Positions 42,538 to 53,604 of a DNA stretch of 64,000 nt are shown here, piece by piece. The notes beneath the pieces were generated by a model. The model saw only the letters and a program-made list of their open reading frames with translations, searched no databases and was not told where the DNA came from. Made by a program: the position numbers and the translations under genes. The stretch comes from Prostheceraeus crozeri (lineage: Eukaryota > Platyhelminthes > Polycladida > Euryleptidae). The stretch covers positions 1-64,000 of the forward strand of contig CAJQUW010003151.1 of the NCBI GenBank assembly GCA_907163375.1. Direction: 5' to 3'. Every line of letters starts with the position of its first letter. Position 1 is the first letter of the stretch.

Positions 42538-42944
42538 TTTTTCTTTATGGAAAGTTGAATGTGAATATCTGAAATTGCTTCAATCACTAGACTGCTACCA
42601 TGATGGTTAAATGCGTTAAGACGTTCAGCAATTTTTATCATATGTCTTTTAAAAAATTCTTGGGGGTGATCTACCACTTCCATTGAATAAGAAGCAAAAT
42701 GGAAAGAGCGACTTTCCACCTCTTCCTTTCCAAAATGACTAAACTTAATTTTCGCAACTAATCGCGCCATGATAATGCTATCAGAGAATGTATTCATTAA
42801 CTCTAGAAATAGAGTGCTAGCATCATCGACCACTGCTTCGATGTCGGTCTCATCTTTATGAAAATTTATCACATAATCTTGAACAGCTCCTTTTAAACTT
42901 TGCCTATGAAAATGTAATGTTCCGCAGTCGTTTGAGAAAGACAT
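42534..42944 (-). CDS. Small protein sharing the N-terminal module of PolB
   Basis: 136 residues. The stretch ARLVAKIKFSHFGKEEVESR, SFHFASYSMEVVDHPQEFF and SSLVIEAISDIHIQLS aligns with PolB residues of about 160-240 (LIYLKIKYVKIDHHTGQIIE, LEFHIPFSPATEVVDCESW, SGLVFDGIETAMIKIS): same order, shared EVVD and SxLV. So this is a stand-alone copy of a polymerase-associated module, perhaps a partner or competitor. The function is unknown. Confidence 0.6.
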   Translation of the reverse strand: MSFSNDCGTLHFHRQSLKGAVQDYVINFHKDETDIEAVVDDASTLFLELMNTFSDSIIMARLVAKIKFSHFGKEEVESRSFHFASYSMEVVDHPQEFFKRHMIKIAERLNAFNHHGSSLVIEAISDIHIQLSIKKN

Positions 42945-43031
42945 GATCGCCCTTTATCTAACCCATCCATTGCATGAAAACAACAACTCTTCTCATAGTA
43001 ACATTTATTGAATAGCGGTAACAAGCATGCA

Positions 43032-43562
43032 TTATAAATCAATGGTTTGAAAGAGATAAAATAGATACAGCTGGTAACTATCATACAGCGAGCAATGATA
43101 ACCATACAGGACTTTGGCAGTGTTGAGGTAAGGAGGAAAGAAGCATTGGTTATGAACGTAGCTACTACAACGAATAGACAAAATAGGAACACACAAATCC
43201 TTAAAACGTTTCGTGACTTCATGATAATGTTGATTCACTCTACTATCCCAAGGCGGGAGCAAAATATCATCAATGATTAGATTGGGAAATACTTTCCTCT
43301 CCTTACCAGGATTATTACAAAAGATGCGTATAACATTGAAAGCAGCTAACCATCGTTTAAAGTCAATAAGAAGAGCACTCTCACAAGAAAAGCCATAGTC
43401 TTGCAAATATTTCAGATTAAGTCCATGAATGTGTTTTCTCGCCCATTGATCAACATTGGGATCGCAGTTGGTATGTTGATGATAGACACTCACAATCTGA
43501 TATGTCCAATTGTTCATAGCAATAGCACTGAGCTCCTGTACAGGTTCACCCTCACAATCCAT
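43032..43562 (-). CDS. DEDD-exonuclease-like protein
   Basis: 176 residues. It opens MDCEGEPVQELSAIAMNNWT with a DxE pair in the position of the ExoI motif of DnaQ-like exonucleases, then WARKHIHGLNLKYLQDYGF and ALLIDFKRWLAAFN with another Asp. The final H-x-D motif is not clear. Similar short proteins with an MDCEGEP opening occur in invertebrate Polintons. Nuclease activity is inferred from the motif order only. Confidence 0.45.
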   Translation of the reverse strand: MDCEGEPVQELSAIAMNNWTYQIVSVYHQHTNCDPNVDQWARKHIHGLNLKYLQDYGFSCESALLIDFKRWLAAFNVIRIFCNNPGKERKVFPNLIIDDILLPPWDSRVNQHYHEVTKRFKDLCVPILSIRCSSYVHNQCFFPPYLNTAKVLYGYHCSLYDSYQLYLFYLFQTIDL

Positions 43563-43614
43563 AAAAATGATGATAGAAGCCTAAAACGGAAATTTACACA
43601 TCTAAGGAAACGTT

Positions 43615-43863
43615 CTATAACATATTACAAAATGAAGAATTACATCGATGCTTTTCACGACAAAATACACAAATGATATGATGGCAACGAAGAAGTAAAA
43701 TGTATCTAATAAGGCCACGTCTACGACACTCAAAGCACATGAGCGAATTGTCATAGGGTAGAGTTAGGAAAGGACTAGTAATTCTCCTTCTTTGATTTGC
43801 GTTTTGATGCAGCATTCTTCTCCGACTTGCGCTTCGTACCACTGCTGTTAAGGATTTGATCAA
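43615..43863 (-). CDS. Small basic RING-like zinc protein
   Basis: 82 residues: a basic N-terminus (RSASRRRMLHQNANQRRR) and a C-terminal zinc ladder CFECRRRG, RCHHIICVFCREKHRC. The spacing is like a short RING or zinc ribbon. It overlaps the upstream gene by four bases, implying one transcript. The function is unknown. Confidence 0.45.
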   Translation of the reverse strand: MIKSLTAVVRSASRRRMLHQNANQRRRITSPFLTLPYDNSLMCFECRRRGLIRYILLLRCHHIICVFCREKHRCNSSFCNML

Positions 43864-44524
43864 TTATGTCGTCCACGTTGGGTGGTTTTGGAATATATAG
43901 AGGCTATTTTATTATCCTTGTGTCGACCATAATATAGCCCATTCACTTTGAAAAGGATATCCCAAGTACCTTCTCCGAGCTCATCACATCTGATGGGTAT
44001 TGATTGATCTCCCTCCTTCTTATAGTAAGTACACCAATGTGATACCGGTAGGCAAATGTGATTACCATCCCAAATCTTTCTATAGGGAGTATCCTTGTCA
44101 TCTCTCGCCCTCCACTCTTGAGCAAGAGGAGTAGGAATGTCCATATTTAATGTCACATACTCCTCAATAATATCAAGTTGGCGGCGAATGTACGGACTCA
44201 CGGGGATCAGTATGTAGTCCCCATACTGATTGCGCATTATCTTGACATCCGTGGAAGGGAGCATTCCCGTTTGGAGTACTACGCTATGATCGTCATAACG
44301 CAAGACTTGTTTAAATTTACGCTGTAGCGGTGTAGGATTATGTACCTTGGTTGTTTCTTCCACTGGCCTCAGTTGTAGATGATCTGACCGTAGCGAACCT
44401 TGTAACGTTTGACTGCCATTTTGTCCTACTAGTGCAGCAGATGGAGTAGATGCCTGAAAATGAAAAAAGATTGTAATAAGTTTACGTTCAAGGCAGGAGA
44501 GGGAGGGAAGTAGCGACTTACCAT
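43860..44524 (-). CDS. Outer right-arm Polinton protein with one-codon first exon
   Basis: The main frame ends at 43860. A start at 44524 is an ATG followed directly by GTAAGT, with the acceptor CAG before GCATCT near 44453; from there the frame stays open through LRPVEETTKVHNPTPLQ. The body has YDDHSVVLQTGMLP, YGDYILIPVSPYIRRQL and WDGNHICLPVSHWCTYY. No family is recognised. The same start layout is seen at PolB. Animal Polintons are known to contain introns. Confidence 0.55.
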
Positions 44525-44618
44525 TTTAGTTGGATAATAGAATAGAGAGAGAGAGAAAATGTGCGTCCGTCACTCGTATGATTCAACGATGGAATGATTC
44601 TCACTGTGGAAGGCTCGC

Positions 44619-44626
44619 TATTTATA
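44619..44626 (-). promoter_or_regulatory. TATA box of the right-arm - strand transcription unit
   Basis: Minus-strand TATAAATA, about 95 bases before the ATG at 44524, followed by a CT-rich leader. Confidence 0.55.
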
Positions 44627-44673
44627 AAGAAATGCTTGATTCTCATTGGATGATGATCCTCATTGGACAATAA

Positions 44674-46430
44674 CATCAAGCTGATTCCAAATCTGAAATC
44701 CGTTTTCCAATCCGATGCTTCGTTTTGAAGCTACAGCCCAAAACGTCCCAAATTCTAACTCTGTCGTTTTTCGCTAATGTCCCAAAATCTTAAATGGCGT
44801 CTCACATCTAAACGAAGACAGATATGAACAAGCCGTTTGTTTCAGTGAATTTGTCTCACTCTTAGCTTTCAAACGAGCTATGGCACGACTAAATCCGTCC
44901 ACTGGAAGCCAAAATCGAAGCGAGCTGTCCAGAGGGGGGGGGACGTCAGCAAAATTTTTTCTCTCCGATTGCCTTGAAACTCACCATACAGATAGAGAAT
45001 TTCACGCTGATTCCAAATCTGAAATCCGTTTTCCCATCCGATGCTTCGTTTGGAAGCTACAGCCCAAAACGTCCCAAATTCTAACTCTGTCGTTTTTCGC
45101 CAATCTCCCAAAATCTTAAATGGCGTCTCACATCTAAACGAAGACAGATAGGAACAAGCCGTTTGTTTCAGTGACTTTGTCTCACTCTTAGCTTTCAAAC
45201 GAGCTATGGCACGACTAAATCCGTCCACTGGAAGCCAAAATCGAAGCGAGCTGTCCAGAGGGGGGGGGGACGTCAGCAAAATTTTTCTCTCCGATTGCCT
45301 TGAAACTCACCATACAGATAGAGAATTTCACGCTGATTCCAAATCTGAAATCCGTTTTCCAATCCGATGCTTCGTTTGGAAGCTACAGCCCAAAACGTCC
45401 CAAATTCTAACTCTGTCGTTTTTCGCCAATGTCCCAAAATCTTAAATGGCGTCTCACATCTAAACGAAGACAGATAGGGACAAGCCGATTCTTTCAGTGA
45501 ATTTGTCTCACTCTTAGCTTTCAAACGAGCTATGGACTAAATCCGTCCACTGGAAGCCAAAATCGAAGCGAGCTGTCCAGAGGGGGGGCGGGGGGGACGT
45601 CAGCGAAAATTTTTTCTCTCCGATTGCGTTCAAATTCACCATACCGATGCAGAATTTCACGCTGAATCCGAATCCGGCCTCCGTTTTCCCATCCGATGGT
45701 TCGTTTGGGCGCTACACACCAAAACGTCCCAAATTCTAACTCTGTCGTTTTTTCGAAAAATGTTGAAATTTTTTTCTCGCCGATTGCCTTGAAACTCACC
45801 ATACAGATAGAGAATTTCACGCTGATTCCAAATCTGAAATCCGTTTTCCAATCCGATGCTTCGTTTTGAAGCTACAGCCCAAAACGTCCCAAATTCTAAC
45901 TCTGTCGTTTTTCGCCAATGTCCCAAAATCTTAAATGGCGTCTCACATCTAAACGAAGACAGATATAAACAAGCCGTTTATCTCAGTGAATTTGTCTCAC
46001 TCTTAGCTTTCAAACGAGCTATGGCACGACTAAATCCGTCCACTGGAAGCCAAAATCGAAGCGAGCTGTCCAGAGGGGGGGGGGGCGTCAGCGAAAATTT
46101 TTTCTCTCCGATGGCGTTCAAATTCACCATACCGATGCAGAATTTCACGCTGAATCCGAATCTGCCCTCCGTTTTCTCATCCGACCACTCCTTCCACTCG
46201 AAGCAGCCCATTTTACAACCCAACATTCAGCACGAAAAACATCACACACTATAGCCTCAAGACTAATCCTGGTGGTCGCCCAAGTCCACCACGACACTCT
46301 ATCGTTCCAGAGGGGGGGACGTCAGCGAACAGTTTGTGAACGTGGTCCCACCTGGCCGGCACACCACGACACTCTGTCGTTCCAGGGGGGAGGGGGGCGC
46401 CGGTCGAGTGTTTGTCACTTGCTTACTACT
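44674..46430 (+). repeat. Polinton right terminal region: subterminal array plus terminal inverted repeat
   Basis: Several subterminal units in forward orientation start at about 44674 (CTGATTCCAAATCTGAAATC), each with a G-run and GACGTCAGC, and run into the terminal block at about 46190. The outermost 800-850 bp pair with the left repeat. The array here is longer than on the left, so unit number varies between the two ends. Confidence 0.88.
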
Positions 46431-46436
46431 AATATT
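46431..46436. repeat. Polinton target-site duplication, right
   Basis: AATATT directly after the right terminus CTTGCTTACTACT, matching 24078-24083. Confidence 0.9.
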
Positions 46437-47117
46437 CTTGGCATTTTTAGTGTTATGAACGCAAGCCCGCAAGTCCGACCTCTTCATATCCAGCTCTGAT
46501 TTTTGATTGGCTCTATGGTATGAGTGACCCAATTTCAGTTAGAAGTTTCAGTGTTATATATCCTCGTATCCTCGTATCTGAGATAATTAATGCATTAATA
46601 ACAATAATGATGATGATAGTAATGCGTTTATTTGTCAAATAAAAATCAATCGTTTCAGAAAGATTAAGTATCCCAAAAATTGTTCACAAATTAACATACA
46701 AAGTTAAAGAAATTTTTCACAACAGAGGCGGTGAACAGCGAATAAAATCGAAAATACTTGCTTTGACCACTTTTGCATAGAAGACGTTGAGTTGAAAAGC
46801 TCGCAGGCCAAATGAAAAATAAATTTGAACGCCGGAAGGAGGAGGAGAATGGTAAGGGGAAATGTTTCGTGTGAGGTAAACGCGGTGAGGTAATAGATGA
46901 TACAGTGGATGACATGATGACATGCATTTCGTTAAAACTTACAAACCAAGTTATTCCGACAGAGTTTTAAGTCAGGATTGATTTTATATGTGCAAAGGGC
47001 ATTACAAGTTATGCGAAGAGAACGTCTTCAAAGTCGATCAAGAAAATGAGGAATTAATGAGGTTGCCAAAGAGCGCAATGCAGGAGAAAGGACACGGTCA
47101 GACAAGATTATACATAT
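46437..47117. other. Spacer, nothing recognised
   Basis: AT-rich sequence between the Polinton target duplication and the next transposon. Short open frames on both strands carry no motif I know. Confidence 0.4.
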
Positions 47118-47121
47118 ATAT

Positions 47122-50100
47122 CACACCCGTCGGCTGGGTCGATCAAGCGGTCAAAAATGCGAGCCCTTAGCGACCACTTTTTTTGACATCTACTATCATA
47201 TCTAAGAACTACTACATAGGTCTCTCAAATCATCTATTGGCTATTCGCCTGCAGGACCAATTTTTAAAAAAATTCAAATTTCAGATATTAAATTCCATTA
47301 TACAATTTTTTGATTTCTCTGTATCTGGTTGCAAATGATTTGTACTGTCATATTTTGATAAAGTCTTATCTAGAAATACCCAAAGATTATGCAGAAACAC
47401 ATTCTAACAAATTTAGACCTACTTAGCCGTCAAAATTCAAATATTTTTGAAAAAAATTCAAATTTTAAATTTGAATTTCATGATATATATTTTTTTCATC
47501 TCTATAACTGCATAGATACGATTTCTATTGCCATTATTTGATAATTATGTATTCATAGTTGTTTCAGATTATTCAGAAGCACATCTAAATGTACTAATAA
47601 AGAGAAATTTAACGATCAAAATACTTTTTAATATTAGTAAAAATAGGTTTTATTTACGAACCCCGATATCCCTGACGAGCCCTCATTCGCAGTACCAAAA
47701 AATATATGCATTTCAATTTTGAGTCACTTATATTAACTAATACATTGACATCAACTTATAAAATGTCATTAGCAATATCGCAAATGAAACAGTCATGAAT
47801 ATAAAGTTTGAAGTCATCCATTTACAAGTGGCGTCCATTATAGCGCACAACACATTCCAAAAGACTGTTGCCGTATTTTGGATTTGATTCTCCAACTTTG
47901 CTGCTACTGCAATACATTGCCGAGAAGTCCGAATGAACGGACTCAGAGGCCTGCTCACTATATGGTCCAAGAGCTGAATGTTTTAGTTTGCAGAACTGTA
48001 TGAGATGCTTCGTTACAATGTGGACGCTGGTAGTGACACTAATGGGCAATTCGCTGTAACTTTTTTCAAATGCTTTAATAGAACAATTGAAGTTTGGGTC
48101 CAATTCTTGTCCGAAACAAGTGATACGAACACGATTGAACTCTGGAAATAATTGCTTGTAGGGAACAAGTTCCAGACAACCATTTGACTCGCATATTGCT
48201 TGGAGCATATCAGTTTTCATCATCAACAAGCGGCACATGTTGCCTGTAAATTCGCCGGAATGCATTTTTGGGCGAGTTATTCCTACGCGACAAACCCACT
48301 GCCGACAAACTTCAGCAGAACGTGGGGATAATGACTCTATTTGACGAAAAACTTTGTTGAATACACGCAACATTAAGTGTAATTCCGGAGGTGCGAAAAG
48401 GCTGATTATCATTTCATGATCTTCTCCATTGATTAATGGGGGATTCGTTGTGCTCTGGCATGATCTTGCAATTCCAGTATCACGATACCTATTTGCCTCG
48501 GTTTTAACTGATCCTATTGTGCGAAGAGGATAGCTTCCTGAAGAAGGAGTCCCAAATTTTATTTTCGGACAACTGCAGAAAGCACATGGGTATGAACTCC
48601 CGTGTGCTTGTATCCCAGCAACAATATTAGCCAATTTAAGATCAACTGCGTAGGTGTATTTGAAATCCAGATTAGCTACTTTGAGTAAGTCCAATAATAA
48701 CCGTACATTTGTGTAACTTTCTTTTATATCAGGAACAATTGCCAGTATTATAATTCGTTTGACACTCGAATCCAAAAATCCTGTCGCAGAAGACGATGAA
48801 ACATTGTCAATTGAGGTACGTATGGACATACAAATCTTGAAATAGCCTCCACCACTGTCGAGTCCTAATTTCAATTGAAGGTTAGTGTGGCTGCTGTCAA
48901 TCTGTCGATCATTGCAGATGTGCTGGATTAATTGGACTAAGTCATTACAAAACACAACAGGCTTAGATATCTCATCAAATACTTGGAATTCTAAAGATAA
49001 CAAGTCACTGAGAGCACTATCTCGACTTCGAAAATAATCATCACTGTTTGACTCAATAACACTTTACCAAGAGTACTTCGCAGGAACGGCATAACCTTGT
49101 GAATCATGGCGGAGTTCGAAGCTCCCAGGGACAATTGTAAATTGCTCAGATTTTTCGCAGCAATGCTTCTTGGTGATTGATCATTTATAGCAAGGTTGAT
49201 TCGGTTTGGCCCTCTTGTTTCGAGATCTAAATGCTGATGAAGATTTGGTTCATGATGTCGCTCAGAAGAAGATGATTCTCTCCTTCTATGTGAAATCATA
49301 CTGTTGGCTACAACATCCTGCGTACGTTTATCAGAATCTTTGCACATATCTATTATATTTTGTCGAAGAGTGCTGACTGTACATTTATGAGTGATGCCAC
49401 GGCCAACCGGAGATTTGCATTGAACGCATATAACTTGCACACTATTTCTTGTATCATGAGACATCATTGAATCAGGGGACTTGATAGTAGGACGACCTTT
49501 TTTACGTTTTGGTATACACGTTCCTTTTTTTCTTGCAATTTGACATATCAAGCATTCACAAAATGTATAGCCAACTGATCGCGTGTTTATTTCAAAAGCT
49601 GGTTTCACAAGGCTAAAATCATAAACTTCCGGCAAGATACCCCGTTCCTTCACACCACTTTCAATTTTGAGAAGATTTGAGCGACAATTCGAGCAAATGG
49701 CAGCAGGTAGGCAGTCATCGTTTGTTGTATAGTTTTCTATAAAGAAAGCTCGGATTCTTCGTAAAACGGCATCCGTGATTGGACAGTCTCCTTTTTCCAT
49801 ACATATAAGGCATACTCTATATCTGTTTTCTTCATGACTTCTAGCTTTGTTTGTATGTGCATGTGCCATCACAAAAGATAACACGCGATAAGAATCAAGT
49901 CGTAATGTCGTATCGTTAGAATATTGGCATTGTTAATTGTGATCAAGCGCACCAGTTGCTGCTGATAAACAGTTTGGAAGCTCGCGCATAAAAATCAATT
50001 ATGTTGACACGGCGTTCATGAATAGAATTCATCCTGACCATTATCAGACAGACAGATATTCTTGACAGAGCAGATACTGTAGTGCATAGAGGTCGGATTA

Positions 50101-51165
50101 TTAGATATCTATGTTAGGAGAGGACAATAGCATGGACATCTGAACTCTATGCTGCAGCGCGAGTGAATAGTGATCAAATCAATGAATTACTGCGGTGTCA
50201 GTGAGAAGGAGAGACAAGAATTTCAGGCGTTCGGTTTTCATTGCCGCTGAACACTCAGCGGCAATGACAATCTACACAGTTTGTCAAACAACAACAAGAT
50301 CTTTAATGTTATATCCGAAGCATCTTTTCGTATATGAGTTCCCATGAAGGAAATGGATATTGTGATAATCACGGTACAAGAAAAAATACGTCTGCAGTGC
50401 ATAAAGTCATGTAGATAACAAATTTATATATAATGTCATAAAATTCGCATAGGTTTGTTAACCAGAATATCATTATGTCGGTAACTTATGAACCGCCACG
50501 TTGCATATATGGCTAACAATATCATCATATGATTGTTTGATATATTGTCGTTGCTATCAATGTAGTACATTAATGTACATAACAGATGTGATATAAGCCT
50601 ACGCCTCAATATTGCACTCACAAAAACAGAGATAATAGGGAAAATATTTTGGAATGCATTTTTCTAATTAGAAATTTCGAATTTTGATCGTTAAATTTCT
50701 CTTTATTAGTACATTTAAATGTGCTTCTGAATAATCTGAAACAACTATGAATACATAATTATCAAATAATGGCAATAGAAATCGTATCTATGCAGTTATA
50801 GAGATGAAAAAAATATATATCATGAAATTCAAATTTAAAATTTGAATTTTTTTCAAAAATATTTGAATTTTGACGGCTAAGTAGGTCTAAATTTGTTAGA
50901 ATGTGTTTCTGCATAATCTTTGGGTATTTCTAGATAAGACTTTATCAAAATATGACAGTACAAATCATTTGCAACCAGATACAGAGAAATCAAAAAATTG
51001 TATAATGGAATTTAATATCTGAAATTTGAATTTTTTTAAAAATTGGTCCTGCAGGCGAATAGCCAATAGATGTAGTAGTTCTTAGATATGAAAGTAGATG
51101 TCAAAAAAAGTGGTCGCTAAGGGCTCGCATTTTTGATCGCTTGATCGACCCAGCCGACGGGTGTG
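47122..51165 (-). mobile_element. Chapaev-like DNA transposon, 4.0 kb
   Basis: Inverted repeats of about 490 bp (47122-47622 and 50681-51165) start CACACCCGTCGGCTGGGTCG and end with the complement; ATAT is duplicated at 47118-47121 and 51166-51169. CAC termini with a 4-bp duplication fit the Chapaev group of the CACTA-related transposons. A transposase is read on the - strand. Arms are nearly identical, so the insertion is fairly recent. Confidence 0.75.
47822..49884 (-). pseudogene. Chapaev-like transposase with RAG1-N-terminus-like zinc module, interrupted once
   Basis: The N-terminal frame (48991-49884) has CLICMEKGDC, CLPAAICSNCRSNLLKIESG, CECLICQIARKKG, GRPTI and CVQCKSPVGRG-HKC: spaced zinc pairs like the N-terminal domain of RAG1 and the molluscan N-RAG-TP elements. 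The second frame (47822-49003) carries the probable catalytic core: LKLGLDSGGGYFKICMSI (first D), YAVDLKLANIVAGIQ (second D), YPCAFCSCPK (zinc) and LGPYSEQASESVHSDF (E). The two frames overlap by 13 bases in different phases, which may be one frameshift or an undetected intron. I favour a recently broken gene. Confidence 0.65.
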
Positions 51166-51339
51166 ATATGTCAGTTTGGACTTGTCTCAATTTCCGAATA
51201 ACAAAATTCGGGTGATTTGCAATTCCTGTAATGTTGGATCAACTTCCAATTTGCAATGAATGTCCATTTTCGGCAACTTTAATACTTACATAGACTACGC
51301 ACGAAGAGATCATGCTACGGTGACTTCGAATTTAGCCAA

Positions 51340-51657
51340 TCAAACTTCGTTGTACTTTATGGACAATGATGAAAAAGATACCATGAAAATATGGAAAATA
51401 TGTGGGGCCAGGACAGAACCTTGTTTTACTCCCGAAGTTTCACGACATAACTGCCAAACGACACCGGGGACCGACAATTGCTGGAAATGATTGCTCAACC
51501 ACATAAGGAAACCTTTACTTAGTTCTGAGCGCAATAGGCAATTAGCAAGCTTGTTGTGTTTTAATATCTCATCGAATGCGGATGCAGGGCTTGATATCAA
51601 TCGGCTCAGTTTACGGCTTCTAACCATTCTACAACAAGATTCTTCTGCTTCAAGCAA
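51340..51657 (-). pseudogene. LINE reverse transcriptase scrap
   Basis: The - strand reads SSPASAFDEILKHNKLANCL, LSKGFLMWLSNHFQQL and ETSGVKQGSVLAPHIFHIFM, the finger-palm segment of a non-LTR reverse transcriptase with the GVKQGSVL motif. Neither end of a LINE is visible. It is unrelated in sequence to the LINE at 14071 and is a short dead fragment. Confidence 0.65.
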
Positions 51658-51705
51658 GAAAAATAACGCATAATTTTAATCTGAAGTACCAAAAGAAGAA
51701 TAAAG

Positions 51706-51905
51706 TAGCATCCGTGGCATAGTAGAAGTGCTTGGCCTAGCGATCTTCTGGTTCAGAGGTCGAGCCCTGAAGGTGTTATGAAAGTCAGGAAGGGCATCCG
51801 GATTGAAATGCTACTCCGCTCCAAAAAGTCCATCTATGTCAGTCTAACTATGTGTAAAAACAAAGTGAAGCATGCACTTAGGAAATCTTGGAACTGCTTG
51901 TGTTG
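51706..51905 (+). mobile_element. tRNA-derived SINE
   Basis: The head looks like a degenerate tRNA: TGGCATAGTAG (51715-51725) matches the Pol III A box and AGGTCGAGCCC (51757-51767) the B box, at suitable spacing. The body continues with GGAAGGGCATCCGGATTGAA, a word found in many animal SINE tails. The right end is uncertain. It is not a functional tRNA because the acceptor stem does not pair well. Confidence 0.6.
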
Positions 51906-53604
51906 ACTTGACTTCTCTTTACTTGATTTTCGTATTAAATGATGTCACTTTCTACTTTTGATTAGTAGTACTCTTACATAGGGATTTGTAATTTGTATTT
52001 TCGACTGCAGCGGCGGAGTCGATTGCAATCATACCGTAGATTGTAATGTGAAACGTGATCTATAGTTGGTTCCTCTGACGAGGGTCGGCAGTACCGGTGT
52101 TATCTTTTAGAATTTCCTACGTATTTGGCTTCCGATCGGAAACAGAATAATAGATAAATTGATTGGATTTGATTATAGATTTGTTCTATAAATGTGTACA
52201 CTGATGAGGTGGAACATGTCATTTTGCTAACCACGGCAATGCTACGGAAATTCTAACATGATGAGAAAATGTAAATCACAGCTTATGTTGTGATTTATAA
52301 GCACCGGCCAGAAAATCTATAACGCATCCATTCTATGATTTATTTTCCTATCGGAAAGTGTATAAGGCAGGAAAATGCAAATCATAACACCGGTCCTAAG
52401 CTTTCTACGACAAACGGAGATTTTGGTTTTTTTGGCTTCTATCAGCCTTACTGAGTTTCCACCACCTTCTGCTAAATATGTCAACATCGTCCACGCTCCT
52501 AGTAGCCTGGAGGAGAGCAGTGTTTTAAACGTAAAAGCATGCATAAAGAAGTAAAAAATAATGGAATGAAGTATAATTTTCGACTGGATTACTTCACAAT
52601 GAACACGATGGGCTTGAATTCGATTATCACCTATAAAATTCTCCAGTAAAACTGTTTGCAGTTTCTGGACATACATGTACTTAGTCCATATAGGCTAGTC
52701 GAGAAATGTCAATTTTAAAAAAATTCATCGAACTATTTTCGAGAAAATTCAAATTTAGAACTTTTTGAGTATTATGATGAAGAGCATTTTTAAAATTTTT
52801 CATAAAAAATTCCCCACAGAATCTGCTTGCATTTTTTGAACATACCATGTAAGCACATTTGAGAAATATCATGAATCTTACAAATTTTCATCGAGCTATT
52901 CATGAGAAAATTTATATTCTGAATCCTTTACACGAGTAATTCGATTAATCTTTGAATTTCTAGCAAAGAATATTTTTAGGCATCTTTTATCTCTGGCTTT
53001 TATTGTCATAACTTGGCTTGCTTGATATTTCGAGCTACTGGTTTGACTATGTCCTGATTTTTTAAAGCAAGTTAAAAATACATTGTACGTTTATGTTGAG
53101 GTACGGACTCTCAGATTGCTGGATTGATTTCCTCGCTGGATAAATTTCTTTCATGCCTTGTATTGTTGTATACAATAATTCAGTACTGAAACATTATCTT
53201 CTTTGCGCGTAAAGATCTAAGAAAGGTACAATATCGGGTACATTTCTTAGTTCCTTTGTCGCAATAAGTCCCGGACAAGTTAAGTCTCTTTGACGTAATC
53301 AATAAACAATTGAAGGTTGCATCACGAGTGACGATCGAGGGCGGAGCCCGAGAAAATTGGAATTGGAAAATTGGAAATTGGTCGTTGTCTGTAATTGTAA
53401 ATGAAAGCTATCTTATTTTATGCACCTTTTTGGCGGAATGTTTTTGCATGTTTACTACTTGTCAAGTTACAAGAGTTCCAACATCAGTATTAAAACTTAT
53501 ATCAATGTAGCCTACTGTCACAATTTCAGATTTGTAGAAAACAATTAATTCCAGATCTAATTTATTAATTTAGAAAGACACATTTATACTGAAATCAAAA
53601 TCAA

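Larger units (their letters stand above)
24084..46430. mobile_element. Polinton (Maverick), about 22.3 kb, both termini and target duplication present
   Basis: Terminal inverted repeats begin AGTAGTAAGCAAGTGAC (left) and end with the complement (right); AATATT is duplicated outside. Parts from left to right: subterminal repeat, non-coding left arm with repeated structured blocks, a small gene, a - strand gene, DNA polymerase B (+), paired penton-like genes (-), a + strand cluster with a TBP-like gene, protease, major capsid protein, basic core protein, integrase with chromodomain, a tail gene of unknown role, packaging ATPase, small basic protein, RING-like proteins, an exonuclease-like protein, and the right repeat array. 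Nearly identical termini and mostly open genes suggest a young insertion. Two genes are broken, with about three to four breaks in all. Confidence 0.92.

Noticed and set aside
46691-46927. Two overlapping - strand frames of 68-78 codons after the Polinton
   Set aside because: Serine/phenylalanine-rich low-complexity text without known motif or start signals.
51706-51775. tRNA gene
   Set aside because: A and B boxes are present, but the acceptor arm does not pair and SINE-type sequence follows, so it is a SINE head.
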